63,492 bases of DNA from JAJPXC01 sp964562375 (GCA_964562375.1 CAZLSW010000009.1:1-63492), one strand, 5' to 3'. Positions 38,614 to 47,615 are shown, numbered from the stretch's first letter. Notes: generated from the letters alone by a model not told the origin. Made by a program: numbers and translations.

Positions 38614-38793
38614 AGAATGATTGTTGGAATGTGATGAAAGTTGGTAATCTTCAAAGACTTGCCACATCAACATGTCGAGCTCTCGACTGCCGATATTCTC
38701 GGCAATCCAGAGCTCAACAGTCTTTCCCTGACAGGGATCACAACGGTCGTAGAAAAAATCGAAAAACTTCTCTCGGGTCATGTGATGTAACAC
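38614..38793 (-). other. In-frame upstream extension of susC resembling a FecR N-terminus
   Basis: Sixty codons, open and in frame with susC, starting MLHHMTREKFFDFFYDRC and containing KTVELWIAENIGSRELDMLM. Acidic, helical and without a signal peptide, it resembles by eye the short N-terminal helix bundle of FecR-type anti-sigma factors, where a Trp-[IL]-x-x-[ND] turn is common. Located before the SusC signal peptide it could not be exported normally. It may be a separate leader peptide, a remnant anti-sigma gene, or real N-terminal coding. A 7-bp inverted repeat (ACTTCTT/AAGAAGT, 38792-38812) overlaps its upstream edge. The assignment is inference. Confidence 0.4.
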
Positions 38794-38845
38794 TTCTTCT
38801 ATAGAAAGAAGTCGTCAGGGGGCGGAAGTACGTAACCGCGAAGTG

Positions 38846-41800
38846 TTAAAAGAGCACTTTTTTGCCTCCGCGGATGTAAACGCCATGAACGGGACGGTCG
38901 GTGGTGACTTTTCGGCCAAGGAGGTCGTAAAGATCATCATCGGCTTTGGCGTCAGCGTTGATCAGGTCGATACCCGTAGAGATGTCGGCGTAGAGCACGA
39001 GGTCGCTGTGGGTAGTGGATCCCGACGAGTATACTGTGCCCTCGCTATCAACCCAGTTTTCGAAGGTGTCACCCTCGGCAGTCTCGGGATCGGCGGGGAA
39101 CTTCACGGTGGAGTTGTTGTAAAGCACAGCGTAAACCGAGCCACCCACCATGAACGTGGTGGAGAACACATGGTTGTCGGTGTTGTAAGCCTCGGGAAGC
39201 GAGGAGTCGGAGCTGAGATTCTGGCCGTAAAGGGGAGTTTCCAAGCCGCTGTTCAGCTTGTAAGCCACCTCACCCGAGTGGAATTGCTCGGCGGTAGCGG
39301 CAGTGCCGTTGTCGGAGGAGCCCATGGTGTCAAGATAGTAGCAATCACTGATAGTATAGGAGGTACAGCCATTCTTACCAGTGAAGATGTCGAGATCGGT
39401 AGCTGTATTGGCAATCGATCCATATACATAGTTGCGAGAGTCGGTTTCGACAGCGCCCTCGCCGTAGAGTCGAGCGTAACTGATTATACCACCAGTGTAA
39501 GAAGAGGCATTAGAGCCGTTGTTGACAATCTTGCCAGTGAATGCCGACCCGGTAATAGTAGCGACTCCGTTCTTGGTGTTGGTATTTGTGGTGCCAACGA
39601 GGCCACCCACACCCTTGCCCACTTTAGCGTCAGCAGCGATGGTGATGGTGCCGGAGTAGTAGCAACTTTCCATTGCGATAGCCTTGCCTTGGCCCAAAAT
39701 ACCGCCGCAATAGCCAGAGTATACCGAGTTGATATTGATGGACATGTCGGAGGAACAGTTGCTGATTTTGCCGATATTATTTGCTTTGCCGATTAATGAG
39801 GCAACATTAGAACCAGCGGTAGAAGTCATGGTAATTGTTCCATGCAATGTGAAATTCTTGACTTCGCAATCAGCCGAATTGGTATAGCTGATGAGGGCAG
39901 CTAATTTCTTGCTCGTGTCGAGGTCGGAAGCAACGATATTGAGGTTATTGATGGCGTAGCCTTGTCCGTCGGCCTTACCGTTGAACTCAGCATTGTAGCC
40001 GATGGGGGTGAAAGGCTGGTTTCCGAGGTCGATGTCGTTGGCGAGGATGAAGCAGTCGGTCTTGTTGCCACTGTTCACGTCGTTGGCCACCCAGGCGAGC
40101 TCAGCGCCGCAGGTGATGATATAGTAGCCGTCGCCATTGGTTGCAGGTTCAAGCATGGAGGAGCCGTTCCAAGGGTCCTGGAAGAGTGCCGCGTTGGGGT
40201 TGGTGTCGTACAGGGTGAGGTCTTTGTCGGTGGCGTCACCGCTCTTGTACTCGTTGCCCTCGGCGTCATACCATGTGCCGGCGGGAAGCGCAAGGGTCGA
40301 GTTGTTATAGAGCGTTGAGCTTACGGTGCCATCCGACATGAGGGTGGTGCGATAGACGCGGTTGGTTTCGGTGTAAGGCTCGGGGAGGGAGTTGCTGTCA
40401 CTCAGGTCCTGGCCGAAATACATGTAGGTGCCGTCGCCGTTGAGCAGGTAGGCCACCTCGCCCGAGTGGAACTGGTCGGCGGTAGCAGCGGTACCGTTAG
40501 TGGAGGCGGTCATCGTGGAGAGGTAGTAGCAGTTGGTTACCGAGAAATTGTTGGTGGTAGAGCTTTTACCGCAGAATAGATCGAGATTGGTGGCAGTGTT
40601 GGAGATTGTGCCATACACGTAGTTGCTGGTTTCGGTTTCCGAGCCCTTTGTCAGGTTGGAATAGCCGTTGATACCGGCGGTGTAGCTGGATGTCTTTGTA
40701 CCTTGATTGACGATTGTGCCGATGAAGGCGCAACCTTGGATTGTAGCCTCTTGGCCTTCAGCTGTGGAATTGGTTGTGCCGATAATGCCACCCACGCCTT
40801 TCTGAACGCGGCCCGCTGAGCCGATGGTGATAGTGCCCGCATAAACGCAGTTTTCGAGGTTCATGGTTTTGCCCATACCGATGATACCGCCGCAGTAGCC
40901 GTTGTAGGCCGAATTGACGTTGATGTTGACCTCGGAGCGGCAGTTGCGCACGTTGCCAAGGGCGTTAGCCTTACCGATAATGCCGCCAACGTTGCTGTTA
41001 GCGGTGGACGACATGTTGATGGTGCCACGCACGGTGAGGTTCTCGATATCGCAGGATGTAGAGCTGGTGTAGCCCACCAAACCGGCGAACTTATTGGAAG
41101 AGTCCATGCCGTCGCCAAGGTCAATCAGCAGGTTGTTGATAGCGTATCCCTGGCCGTCGATTTTGCCGTTGAATGCAGCGCCGTAGCCGATGGGGGTGAA
41201 TTTCTGTGAGCCAAGGTCGATGTCGTTGGCGAGGATGAACGACACGTCGTTGTTGCCGGCGTTGACATAGGAGGCGATCCAGGCCAACTCAGCGCCACAG
41301 TAGATCACGTATTGGCCAGAGGCGTTCTTGGTAGGCTCGGAGGTAGTTTGGCCGTCCCAGGGGTCGGTGTAGGAGGGCACGAAGGGCATCACCAGGGCGA
41401 GGGCGTTGACGTAGCCCATCTTGTAGGTGTCGGTGGAGGTGGCGCCGGGGGTGACTTTCAGTGTGATGTTGCCCGAGGCGTCGGGAGCGATGTTGGCCAA
41501 GGTGACCGTTTGGCGGGTGTTGTTAGAGGTGGTCAGGTCGATGAAATCTTCGTTCACTCCAGCCGAAAACTCGGTCTCATAGCTCTCGGTGTCGCTCAGT
41601 TGGGAGCCGAAGAGGACGAAGTCGTAGGTCTTGGAGGAATCCAGGCCGCCGAAGGTGATGGCGCCTGTGTTGTCAAGCACGCCGTTTTTGGTGACACCGT
41701 TCACCCAAAAGCCGGTGGAAGAGACGTTTTGGGGCATCTCAAGAGCGGCCGTGGTGGAGGTGGCGCCGCCAGTGGTGGTGCCAGCGAAGGCGTCGCTGAT

Positions 41801-42865
41801 GGTGGCCGACACGCCCGATGCGGTGCCGTCCTGAGCGGTGAGGTCGGCGATGGAGGTGCCTTGGGCGATGGAGGTGAGGTTGTTCCAGCCGTCAGCTGTC
41901 AGCTCGGGGGTGGTGAAGTTGATCAGGAGCGAGCGGGTGAGTGAGGCTTGGAGGTCGTCGCGGTTCTCCCCGAAATCGGCTGCAAGCGAAGTCACGCTCT
42001 TGGGGGTGGTGATAGCGGCATGGGCGGCGTTGCGGCACATCTCGGCGCAGTAGTCGGAGATGGTGGCGGGATGGTAGGTGACATCGAGGGCACTCTTGCC
42101 GAAGATTTTCTCATACCAAGTGAGGGCCACGGTGTAACGACCGTAGTTGTAGTTCATGTGGTAGCCGTCGCGGTTGTAGTTGTCGCCGATATAGGATGTG
42201 CGACCGTTCTGCACGGCGGTGCCACCGGGGATTACGTTGGCGGTACCGATACCCGAGGCCTCGGCGGCGCGGAAGGCGCAGTCGACGATCTTGGTGTATT
42301 GGTCGGCTTGGTCGGTGCAAAGACCGAGGTTGATCAACTCGTTGATTTTCGACGAACCGTCCTGATAGGCCCACGTCATGTAGAGGTAGAACTCAGGGTT
42401 GGCACCCGATTGGAGGTTGTTCTTAATGAAAGTAATGATGTTGTTGAGATAGGGGAAGTAGTGGTCGTAGGCGCACGAATAGTTGTGGTCGGTTTGGATA
42501 ATCACCACGTCCCAAGCCTCGTCGCCCACGATTGATGCGTCGAAAGCCTTGGAGTTGGAGCCGGTGGTAGTCTGGGAGGCGGTACCGGAGGAGTTGACGG
42601 TCAACTTGTAGTAGTTGTAGATCACTTCACCCGATTGGATACGCTCGTCGTGGAGCTGGAGGGTTGTGCCTCCCTTGTAGGGGAAGCCGAGGGTGATTTC
42701 ATCGCCGCCAGAGGCGACGATGGGCGCGAATTCCTGGAGGGCGGCGTCGTAAGAGAACGAGTTGCCCACCACCAGGATCTTCTTGGCCGTGGCGCTCATC
42801 GACTGCGGGAGCAGCAGGGCCAAGGCGACAAGGAGCAGCAGGGAAAGGTTAAAGATTTTTTTCAT
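38846..42865 (-). CDS. Large secreted DUF4886 protein with duplicated GLUG-repeat domain
   Basis: 1339 residues, signal peptide at about 1-27. Residues about 28-290 fit DUF4886, an SGNH-hydrolase-like domain: KKILVVGNSFSYDAA, VVIIQTDHNYS and YNRDGYHMNYNYGRY, with Ser, Asp and His candidates. Residues about 500-890 and 897-1285 are two copies of one module, each opening DPW[DN]G and containing GLUG-type repeats such as NVGGIIGKAN and GYCGGIIGMGK; the offset is 396 residues. The C-terminus (LYDLLGRKVTTDRPVHGVYI) is the shared sorting-like motif. GLUG repeats occur in adhesins and surface proteins. A secreted esterase or surface-binding protein is plausible; substrate unknown. Between GH97 and susC. 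Confidence 0.85.
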   Translation of the reverse strand: MKKIFNLSLLLLVALALLLPQSMSATAKKILVVGNSFSYDAALQEFAPIVASGGDEITLGFPYKGGTTLQLHDERIQSGEVIYNYYKLTVNSSGTASQTTTGSNSKAFDASIVGDEAWDVVIIQTDHNYSCAYDHYFPYLNNIITFIKNNLQSGANPEFYLYMTWAYQDGSSKINELINLGLCTDQADQYTKIVDCAFRAAEASGIGTANVIPGGTAVQNGRTSYIGDNYNRDGYHMNYNYGRYTVALTWYEKIFGKSALDVTYHPATISDYCAEMCRNAAHAAITTPKSVTSLAADFGENRDDLQASLTRSLLINFTTPELTADGWNNLTSIAQGTSIADLTAQDGTASGVSATISDAFAGTTTGGATSTTAALEMPQNVSSTGFWVNGVTKNGVLDNTGAITFGGLDSSKTYDFVLFGSQLSDTESYETEFSAGVNEDFIDLTTSNNTRQTVTLANIAPDASGNITLKVTPGATSTDTYKMGYVNALALVMPFVPSYTDPWDGQTTSEPTKNASGQYVIYCGAELAWIASYVNAGNNDVSFILANDIDLGSQKFTPIGYGAAFNGKIDGQGYAINNLLIDLGDGMDSSNKFAGLVGYTSSTSCDIENLTVRGTINMSSTANSNVGGIIGKANALGNVRNCRSEVNINVNSAYNGYCGGIIGMGKTMNLENCVYAGTITIGSAGRVQKGVGGIIGTTNSTAEGQEATIQGCAFIGTIVNQGTKTSSYTAGINGYSNLTKGSETETSNYVYGTISNTATNLDLFCGKSSTTNNFSVTNCYYLSTMTASTNGTAATADQFHSGEVAYLLNGDGTYMYFGQDLSDSNSLPEPYTETNRVYRTTLMSDGTVSSTLYNNSTLALPAGTWYDAEGNEYKSGDATDKDLTLYDTNPNAALFQDPWNGSSMLEPATNGDGYYIITCGAELAWVANDVNSGNKTDCFILANDIDLGNQPFTPIGYNAEFNGKADGQGYAINNLNIVASDLDTSKKLAALISYTNSADCEVKNFTLHGTITMTSTAGSNVASLIGKANNIGKISNCSSDMSININSVYSGYCGGILGQGKAIAMESCYYSGTITIAADAKVGKGVGGLVGTTNTNTKNGVATITGSAFTGKIVNNGSNASSYTGGIISYARLYGEGAVETDSRNYVYGSIANTATDLDIFTGKNGCTSYTISDCYYLDTMGSSDNGTAATAEQFHSGEVAYKLNSGLETPLYGQNLSSDSSLPEAYNTDNHVFSTTFMVGGSVYAVLYNNSTVKFPADPETAEGDTFENWVDSEGTVYSSGSTTHSDLVLYADISTGIDLINADAKADDDLYDLLGRKVTTDRPVHGVYIRGGKKVLF

Positions 42866-42940
42866 TGCACTATGGTTTTTTTGGGATTAAGTTGTTGAAG
42901 GAAATAACGCTTTAAAGCATTAAATCTTTAAAGGAGGAAA

Positions 42941-43036
42941 GGGGGATACTGTCGGGCCGACACGGCCCGACTTCCTGCCTAAAGGGCGGGGGGATACTGT
43001 CGGGTCGACACGGCCCGACTTCCTGCCTAGAGGGCT
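42941..43036. repeat. Two tandem 48-bp units, each a GC-rich hairpin
   Basis: Two 48-base copies differing at few positions. Unit 1 holds a perfect hairpin TCGGGCCG-ACA-CGGCCCGA (42952-42970); unit 2 has one G-T pair (43000-43018). They start at the GH97 stop codon and run toward the DUF4886 gene, with no T tract. They could stabilise the GH97 mRNA end or attenuate read-through. Confidence 0.8.
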
Positions 43037-45047
43037 ATTCGGTGAAGGCGAAGAAGCCGCCGCCCGAGGCCATGGGGATGGTGATGCGGCCGTCGGCGGG
43101 GACGGTGAGGCGGTCGAGGCGCAGGTCGCGGCCGTCGCGGTGGGCGTTGCGGCCGTCAAGGTACATAATGAGCTGTCGACCTCGCATCTCCTCGGGGAGG
43201 ATAACCTGGAGAGTGCGAGGCTCCCAGTTTGTCAGGGCCCCTACCCACCATTGGTCGCCTGAACGTCGGGCCTCAACTACGTACTCCCCTACCCTGCCGT
43301 CCAAGCCCCGGGTTTCGTCCCACACTGTGGGTGTGGCGGCGATAGCCTGGATGGTGATCGGCTCCTGCTCGTAGTCGGTGGGGGAGTCGCAGAGCATGCT
43401 GAGGGGGGCGTCGAAAATGACATACTCGGCCAACTGGTGGCAGCGGGTGCCCATGGCTCCGGGATGGGAATGATTGGGGCGGTACTCTCCCTTGATGAAG
43501 TTGCGAAGGGCGCCTTGGGTGTAGTCCATCGGTCCGGCAAGCAAGCGTATAAATGGGAGGGTGGTGTCGTACTCGGGCATATCCACATCCTGCTTGGTCC
43601 ATTTCATCTGCTCGAGGCCAAAGACTGCCTCGTAGTTGACCACGTTGGGATAGGCGCGCTGCAAACCCCAGGGCTTGGAGCAACCGTGGAAGTCGACGAG
43701 CAGGTGGTTGCGGGCGCAAGCGTCGGCAGCGCGCCACATGAAGTCGATCATATCGGCGTCGTCGCGGTCAAGGAAGTCGATTTTGAAGCCTTTCACGCCC
43801 ATGTCGGAGTAGTGCTTGCACACGCGCTCCATATCCTTGTCCATGGCCAAATAGCCGGCCCAGAGGATGATGTCGACACCCAGTTGATGGCCGTAGTCGA
43901 TGATCTCGGCAAGGTCGATTTCGGGCACAACATCGAAAAGATCGGCTTTGCCCTTGGTGGCCCAACCCTCGTCGAGAATCACGTATTCGATACCGTTGGC
44001 GGCAGCGAAGTCGATGAAACGCTTGTAGGTGGCGGTGTTAACACCAGCGACAAAATCAACTCCGCGAAGGCTGAGGGCGCACCACCATTCCCAAGCCACC
44101 TTGCCGGGCTTGATCCAGGAGGTGTCTTCGACCCGCGAGGGGGATGCTAAGCGGTACACCATGTCGTTGTGGAGAAGGTGGGCGTCGCGGCGGCTCACGA
44201 TGAACGCGCGCCACGGTAACGACCGGGGGCCGTCGAGCGTGGCGAGATAGTCGTGACGTTCCTTCACCAGTCGCTCGAGGTCGTTGTGGCCACCCACCTC
44301 CACGCGCTTGGGCAGGCGAGCGAGATAGCCGTCAAAACCGTTCCACGTGGGCTGCATGTACATTCCGGGGTAGCCTTGAATGTCGGCCTCGGCGATGGCC
44401 AATTTCATGTTGTCACCGCAGTCGACGAGCAAGGGGGTGAAACAGAGGCGCTCGGTTTCCAAGCCGTTGACGGTGGTGTGCTCGTAGCGCGACTGCATGT
44501 CGGTCCACAACTGGCTCTCGACACTCATGGGCGCTTTTTTGTCGCGGCGGGAGGTGTAGGCTGCCCACACCTCGGGGTTGCCGTCGAAACGGTAGCGGGC
44601 GACCTCGTCGACCACATTCACGGGTTTTTTCCCGTTGTAAACCCAGCGGTAGGCTAAGCCGTCGTCGTACATTCTCAGTTCCAAATTAACTGCCTTCCCT
44701 TTCAGCGTCAAGGAGTTGTAACAGTCGTCGACTGTCGCTTGGCGGTAAATGGGCGAGGGAATGGTGGAGCAGTGCTTGCCACGAGTGACCTTGGCTCCTT
44801 TTAGCGAGGGGTTGCCCTCGGAAAGCCGCAGGGCAATCGTGGAGGGGGCCAAGAGTTGCTTCCCCGCGGCATCGGTTAGGGCGATGGTGACGCTGTCGCC
44901 GGTGGTTATCTCGGCGCGCAGCTGGCCGTCGGGCGACCATAGCTCGTGGCCGTGGGACGCGATGAAGCCGATGAGGAACATCAGCAGGGCCAATCCACAC
45001 ACTAAGGAGAATTGGCGTATCAGCGATTTGTTGTATTCAAGGCTCAT
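43035..45047 (-). CDS. Glycoside hydrolase family 97
   Basis: 670-residue exported exo-alpha-glycosidase. An N-terminal hydrophobic segment (about 15-31) acts as signal peptide or anchor. The N-terminal beta-super-sandwich opens ELWSPDGQLRAEI and contains DDGLAYRWVYNG. The catalytic barrel has KVAWEWWCALSL, YVILDEGWATKG and GFKIDFLDRDDADMIDF, and the C-terminal sandwich follows. GH97 contains calcium-dependent inverting alpha-glucosidases (SusB) and retaining alpha-galactosidases; an Asp lies where retaining members carry their nucleophile, so either activity is open. Its ATG is one base past the stop of the upstream EEP gene, so the two are coupled. It probably trims alpha-linked sugars in the periplasm. 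Confidence 0.93.
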   Translation of the reverse strand: MSLEYNKSLIRQFSLVCGLALLMFLIGFIASHGHELWSPDGQLRAEITTGDSVTIALTDAAGKQLLAPSTIALRLSEGNPSLKGAKVTRGKHCSTIPSPIYRQATVDDCYNSLTLKGKAVNLELRMYDDGLAYRWVYNGKKPVNVVDEVARYRFDGNPEVWAAYTSRRDKKAPMSVESQLWTDMQSRYEHTTVNGLETERLCFTPLLVDCGDNMKLAIAEADIQGYPGMYMQPTWNGFDGYLARLPKRVEVGGHNDLERLVKERHDYLATLDGPRSLPWRAFIVSRRDAHLLHNDMVYRLASPSRVEDTSWIKPGKVAWEWWCALSLRGVDFVAGVNTATYKRFIDFAAANGIEYVILDEGWATKGKADLFDVVPEIDLAEIIDYGHQLGVDIILWAGYLAMDKDMERVCKHYSDMGVKGFKIDFLDRDDADMIDFMWRAADACARNHLLVDFHGCSKPWGLQRAYPNVVNYEAVFGLEQMKWTKQDVDMPEYDTTLPFIRLLAGPMDYTQGALRNFIKGEYRPNHSHPGAMGTRCHQLAEYVIFDAPLSMLCDSPTDYEQEPITIQAIAATPTVWDETRGLDGRVGEYVVEARRSGDQWWVGALTNWEPRTLQVILPEEMRGRQLIMYLDGRNAHRDGRDLRLDRLTVPADGRITIPMASGGGFFAFTE

Positions 45048-45048
45048 C

Positions 45049-45963
45049 TTAGTAGATAAATGTGGTGATGATGGGGTAATGGTCGGAAATCCAGCGGACG
45101 TCGCCGTAGATGGGACGGTTGAGAGTCTCGAAGACCAGCGGCTCGGCGTTCCAGTAGAAGATGTGATCGAGGTTCTTGCCCTCCACGCCGGGGATCACGC
45201 GGCCGTAGCCGTTGAAGCTCGATTGGTTGTCGCTCACTTTTGCCTCATCGCGGGCCGAGTGCATCTGCTGGAAGAACGGCTCGATAGAAGCTCGGCGGGT
45301 GTCGGTAGGGGCGTGGGAGGCGTTCATGTCGCCGGTGACAAAGACGGTGGCGTCGCGGCTGGCGATTTCGGTCATCTTGTCGATGATGAGTTGGCAGCAC
45401 TTGGCGCGTACCTCGGTGTCGACGGGGTCTTTCTTGTAGGGAAGATGGGTGGTGACGAACCACAGCTCTTGGCCGGTGGCGCGGTCGCGGAGTTTCATCC
45501 ACGCGGCGGAGCGGTAGTGATGGTCGGTGGAGTTCCAGGGACGTGAGCGCACGTCGGGTGTCTCGCTCAACCAGAAGAAGCCCGAGTCGAGGGGCTCGAA
45601 TTTGTCTTTGCGGTAGAAAATCACGCCCTGGCCCGTTTGCTTGTCGGTGGCGTCGGCGGGTTGGGGATGGGCGTAGCAGCCGTAGCCTGGGAGGAGGGTT
45701 TTGGCTGCTGGGAGCATAGAGTTGCGCAGCTCCTGGGTTCCCACCAGGTCGGGTGTCTGGTGAATGAACATCTGTCGGCACGGCTCGAGTCGGCGGGGCC
45801 AGGCCATGTCGTCGGTGTCGTTGTCCATCCACGAGCGCATATTGAACGACATTACCTTCACCGTGCCAGGATGGGTCTGAGAGGAGGAAAAGCTTTTTGG
45901 ATGGGAGGCTGTGGCACCGATCGCGTAGGCGGCTCCTATCGCTAAGATTAAGAAACGTTTCAT
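45049..45963 (-). CDS. Secreted endonuclease/exonuclease/phosphatase-family protein
   Basis: 304 residues from the start MKRFLILAIGAAYAIGATA, which gives a signal peptide; a start six codons upstream is possible. The EEP fold is complete by eye: VKVMSFNMRSW, DLVGTQEL, WFVTTHLPY, VFVTGDMNASH, LDHIFYWN and the terminal SDHYPIITTF. Bacteroidales homologues are often annotated as EEP-family hydrolases without known substrate. It is the first gene of the leftward block and is coupled to GH97 (one-base gap). A second EEP domain occurs at the other end of the same block, at 26128-28527. No consensus promoter was found in the 115 bases upstream, which then enter the repeat array. Confidence 0.88.
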   Translation of the reverse strand: MKRFLILAIGAAYAIGATASHPKSFSSSQTHPGTVKVMSFNMRSWMDNDTDDMAWPRRLEPCRQMFIHQTPDLVGTQELRNSMLPAAKTLLPGYGCYAHPQPADATDKQTGQGVIFYRKDKFEPLDSGFFWLSETPDVRSRPWNSTDHHYRSAAWMKLRDRATGQELWFVTTHLPYKKDPVDTEVRAKCCQLIIDKMTEIASRDATVFVTGDMNASHAPTDTRRASIEPFFQQMHSARDEAKVSDNQSSFNGYGRVIPGVEGKNLDHIFYWNAEPLVFETLNRPIYGDVRWISDHYPIITTFIY

Positions 45964-46414
45964 AGAATTTCGCACTATCATTTACCATAGAACGCGCCAT
46001 CGCCTGGACCTACGTAATCACCAACCAACTTTCTTAAGGAAAAAATATTATGACCATCTGTATAGTTATTAGGGATCTCACGAAGAAACTGTAAGAAATG
46101 AAAGAAACAGGAAGAAAAGCCCTCTATTTCTTTGGTTTCTTTTATTTCTTTGTTTTTCTTCGTGAATAATCTCCAAGCAAAGAAGAATCTTTTCTTTTGA
46201 GAGGGGGATCTCACGAAGAAACTGTAAGAAATGAAAGAAACAGGAAGAAATATTTCCTCGGATTCTTTTATTTCTTTGTTTTTCTTCGTGAATAATCTCC
46301 AAGCAAAGAAGAATCTTTTCTTTTGAGAGGGGGATCTCACGAAGAAACTGTAAGAAATGAAAGAAACAGGAAGAAATATTTCCTCGGTTCGGATTCAGTT
46401 CAAAAAATAATTCA

Positions 46415-46422
46415 TATTTTTG
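46415..46422 (+). promoter_or_regulatory. GxxExxY gene promoter, -7 box
   Basis: TATTTTTG matches TAnnTTTG, 20 bases before the ATG at 46443 and inside the arm-bounded cargo. The cargo therefore appears to carry its own promoter. Confidence 0.5.
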
Positions 46423-46442
46423 CATGCAAAACATGTTTTCAT

Positions 46443-46841
46443 ATGGAAAAGTTGACATTTCGTATTAGGGGTGCGATATTCGAGGTGCACAAACATTTGG
46501 GTCCTGGTCTTTTTGAAGAGTGCTATCACCAAGCGCTCTTGCATGAGTTGCAATTGAGAGGAATCCAAGCTAAGAGTAAGGTGAAACTTCCTGTGAGATA
46601 TAAGGGTGTTGATGTGAAAGATGCTTATGAAATTGACATCTTGGTGGAAGATGAGATTGTATTAGAATTAAAAAGTGTGTCTGAACTAACAAAGGCTCAT
46701 TACAAGCAACTTCAGAATTATCTGCACTTAAGTGACCGCTATTTAGGCTATTTGGTTAATTTTAACTGCGTATACATGGAAGAAGAAACTCACATTCAAC
46801 GTGTCTACAACAATCATGCTACGCATAAACATGACCTATAA
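46443..46841 (+). CDS. GxxExxY protein (PD-(D/E)XK nuclease-like)
   Basis: 132 residues from MEKLTFRIRGAIFEV. The name-giving motif is present as GLFEECY within HLGPGLFEECYHQAL. The PD-(D/E)XK-type core follows: YEIDILVEDEIVLELKSV with Asp, Glu and Lys. Function of the family is unknown; it is common in Bacteroidetes and often dispersed. The frame is open upstream into the repeat, but the ATG at 46443 follows a -7 box and matches the family start. It is distinctly more AT-rich than nearby genes. It lies exactly between a left arm (46338-46376) and a right arm (46864-46901) of the repeat, like cargo between inverted repeats, which suggests transfer or mobility of the cassette. Confidence 0.88.
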   Translation: MEKLTFRIRGAIFEVHKHLGPGLFEECYHQALLHELQLRGIQAKSKVKLPVRYKGVDVKDAYEIDILVEDEIVLELKSVSELTKAHYKQLQNYLHLSDRYLGYLVNFNCVYMEEETHIQRVYNNHATHKHDL

Positions 46842-47020
46842 GGATCTTTTTTCACAAGAGAAATTTCTTTGGTTTCTTTTATTTCTTTGTTTTTCTTTGT
46901 GAAAAGAATCCAAGCAAAGAAGAATCTTTATTTTGAGAGGGAGATCTCACGAAGAAACTGTAAGAAATGAAAGAAACAGGAAGAAAAGCCCTCTATTTCT
47001 TTGGTTTCTTTTATTTCTTT

Positions 47021-47120
47021 NNNNNNNNNNNNNNNNNNNNNNNNNNNNNNNNNNNNNNNNNNNNNNNNNNNNNNNNNNNNNNNNNNNNNNNNNNNNNNNN
47101 NNNNNNNNNNNNNNNNNNNN
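47021..47120. other. Assembly gap (100 N) inside the repeat array
   Basis: Sequence stops 73 bases into a repeat unit and resumes near the end of one. If one unit spanned the gap only about 22 bases would be missing, so 100 N is a placeholder and the true number of units here is unknown. Confidence 0.95.
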
Positions 47121-47615
47121 CAAGCAAAGAAGAATCTTTACTGTTGAGAGGTGTATCTCACGAAGAAACTGTAAGGAATGAAAGAAACAGGAAGAAAAGC
47201 CCTCTATTTCTTTGGTTTCTTTTATTTCTTTGTTTTTCTTCGTGAATAATCTCCAAGCAAAGAAGAATCTTTACTGTTGAGAGGTGTATCTCACGAAGAA
47301 ACTGTAAGAAATGAAAGAAACAGGAAAAAAAGCCCTCTATTTCTTTGGATTCTTTTATTTCTTTGTTTTTCTTCGCGAAAAATCTCCAAGCAAAGAAGAA
47401 TCTTTATTTTGAGAGGGGAATCTCACGAAGAAACTGTAAGAAATGAAAGAAACAGGAAGAAAAGCCCTCTATTTCTTTGGTTTCTTTTATTTCTTTGTTT
47501 TTCTTCGTGAATAATCTCCAAGCAAAGAAGAATCTTTACTGTTGAGAGGTGGATCTCACAAAGAAACTGTAAGAAATGAAAGAAACAGGAAGAAATTTCT
47601 TTTGAGGCATGGTGC

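Larger units (their letters stand above)
46071..47608. repeat. Palindromic repeat array 1 (8 left arms, interrupted by a gene and an N gap)
   Basis: Alternating arms. The left arm (39 bases) runs CACGAAGAAACTGTAAG to AGGAAGAAA; the right arm (38 bases) is TTTCTTTGG ... TTTTTCTTCGTG. The inverse complement of the right arm matches the left at about 31 positions. Left arms start at 46079, 46212, 46338, 46948, 47159, 47292, 47424 and 47557, giving units of 126-133 bp. The region between left and right arm is a 9-base loop (AGCCCTCTA), a TATTTCCTCGG-type loop, or a gene (46377-46863). The spacer between right and next left arm is also partly self-complementary. It is AT-rich and purine/pyrimidine-skewed, unlike neighbouring genes. 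No transposase is present. Confidence 0.9.
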
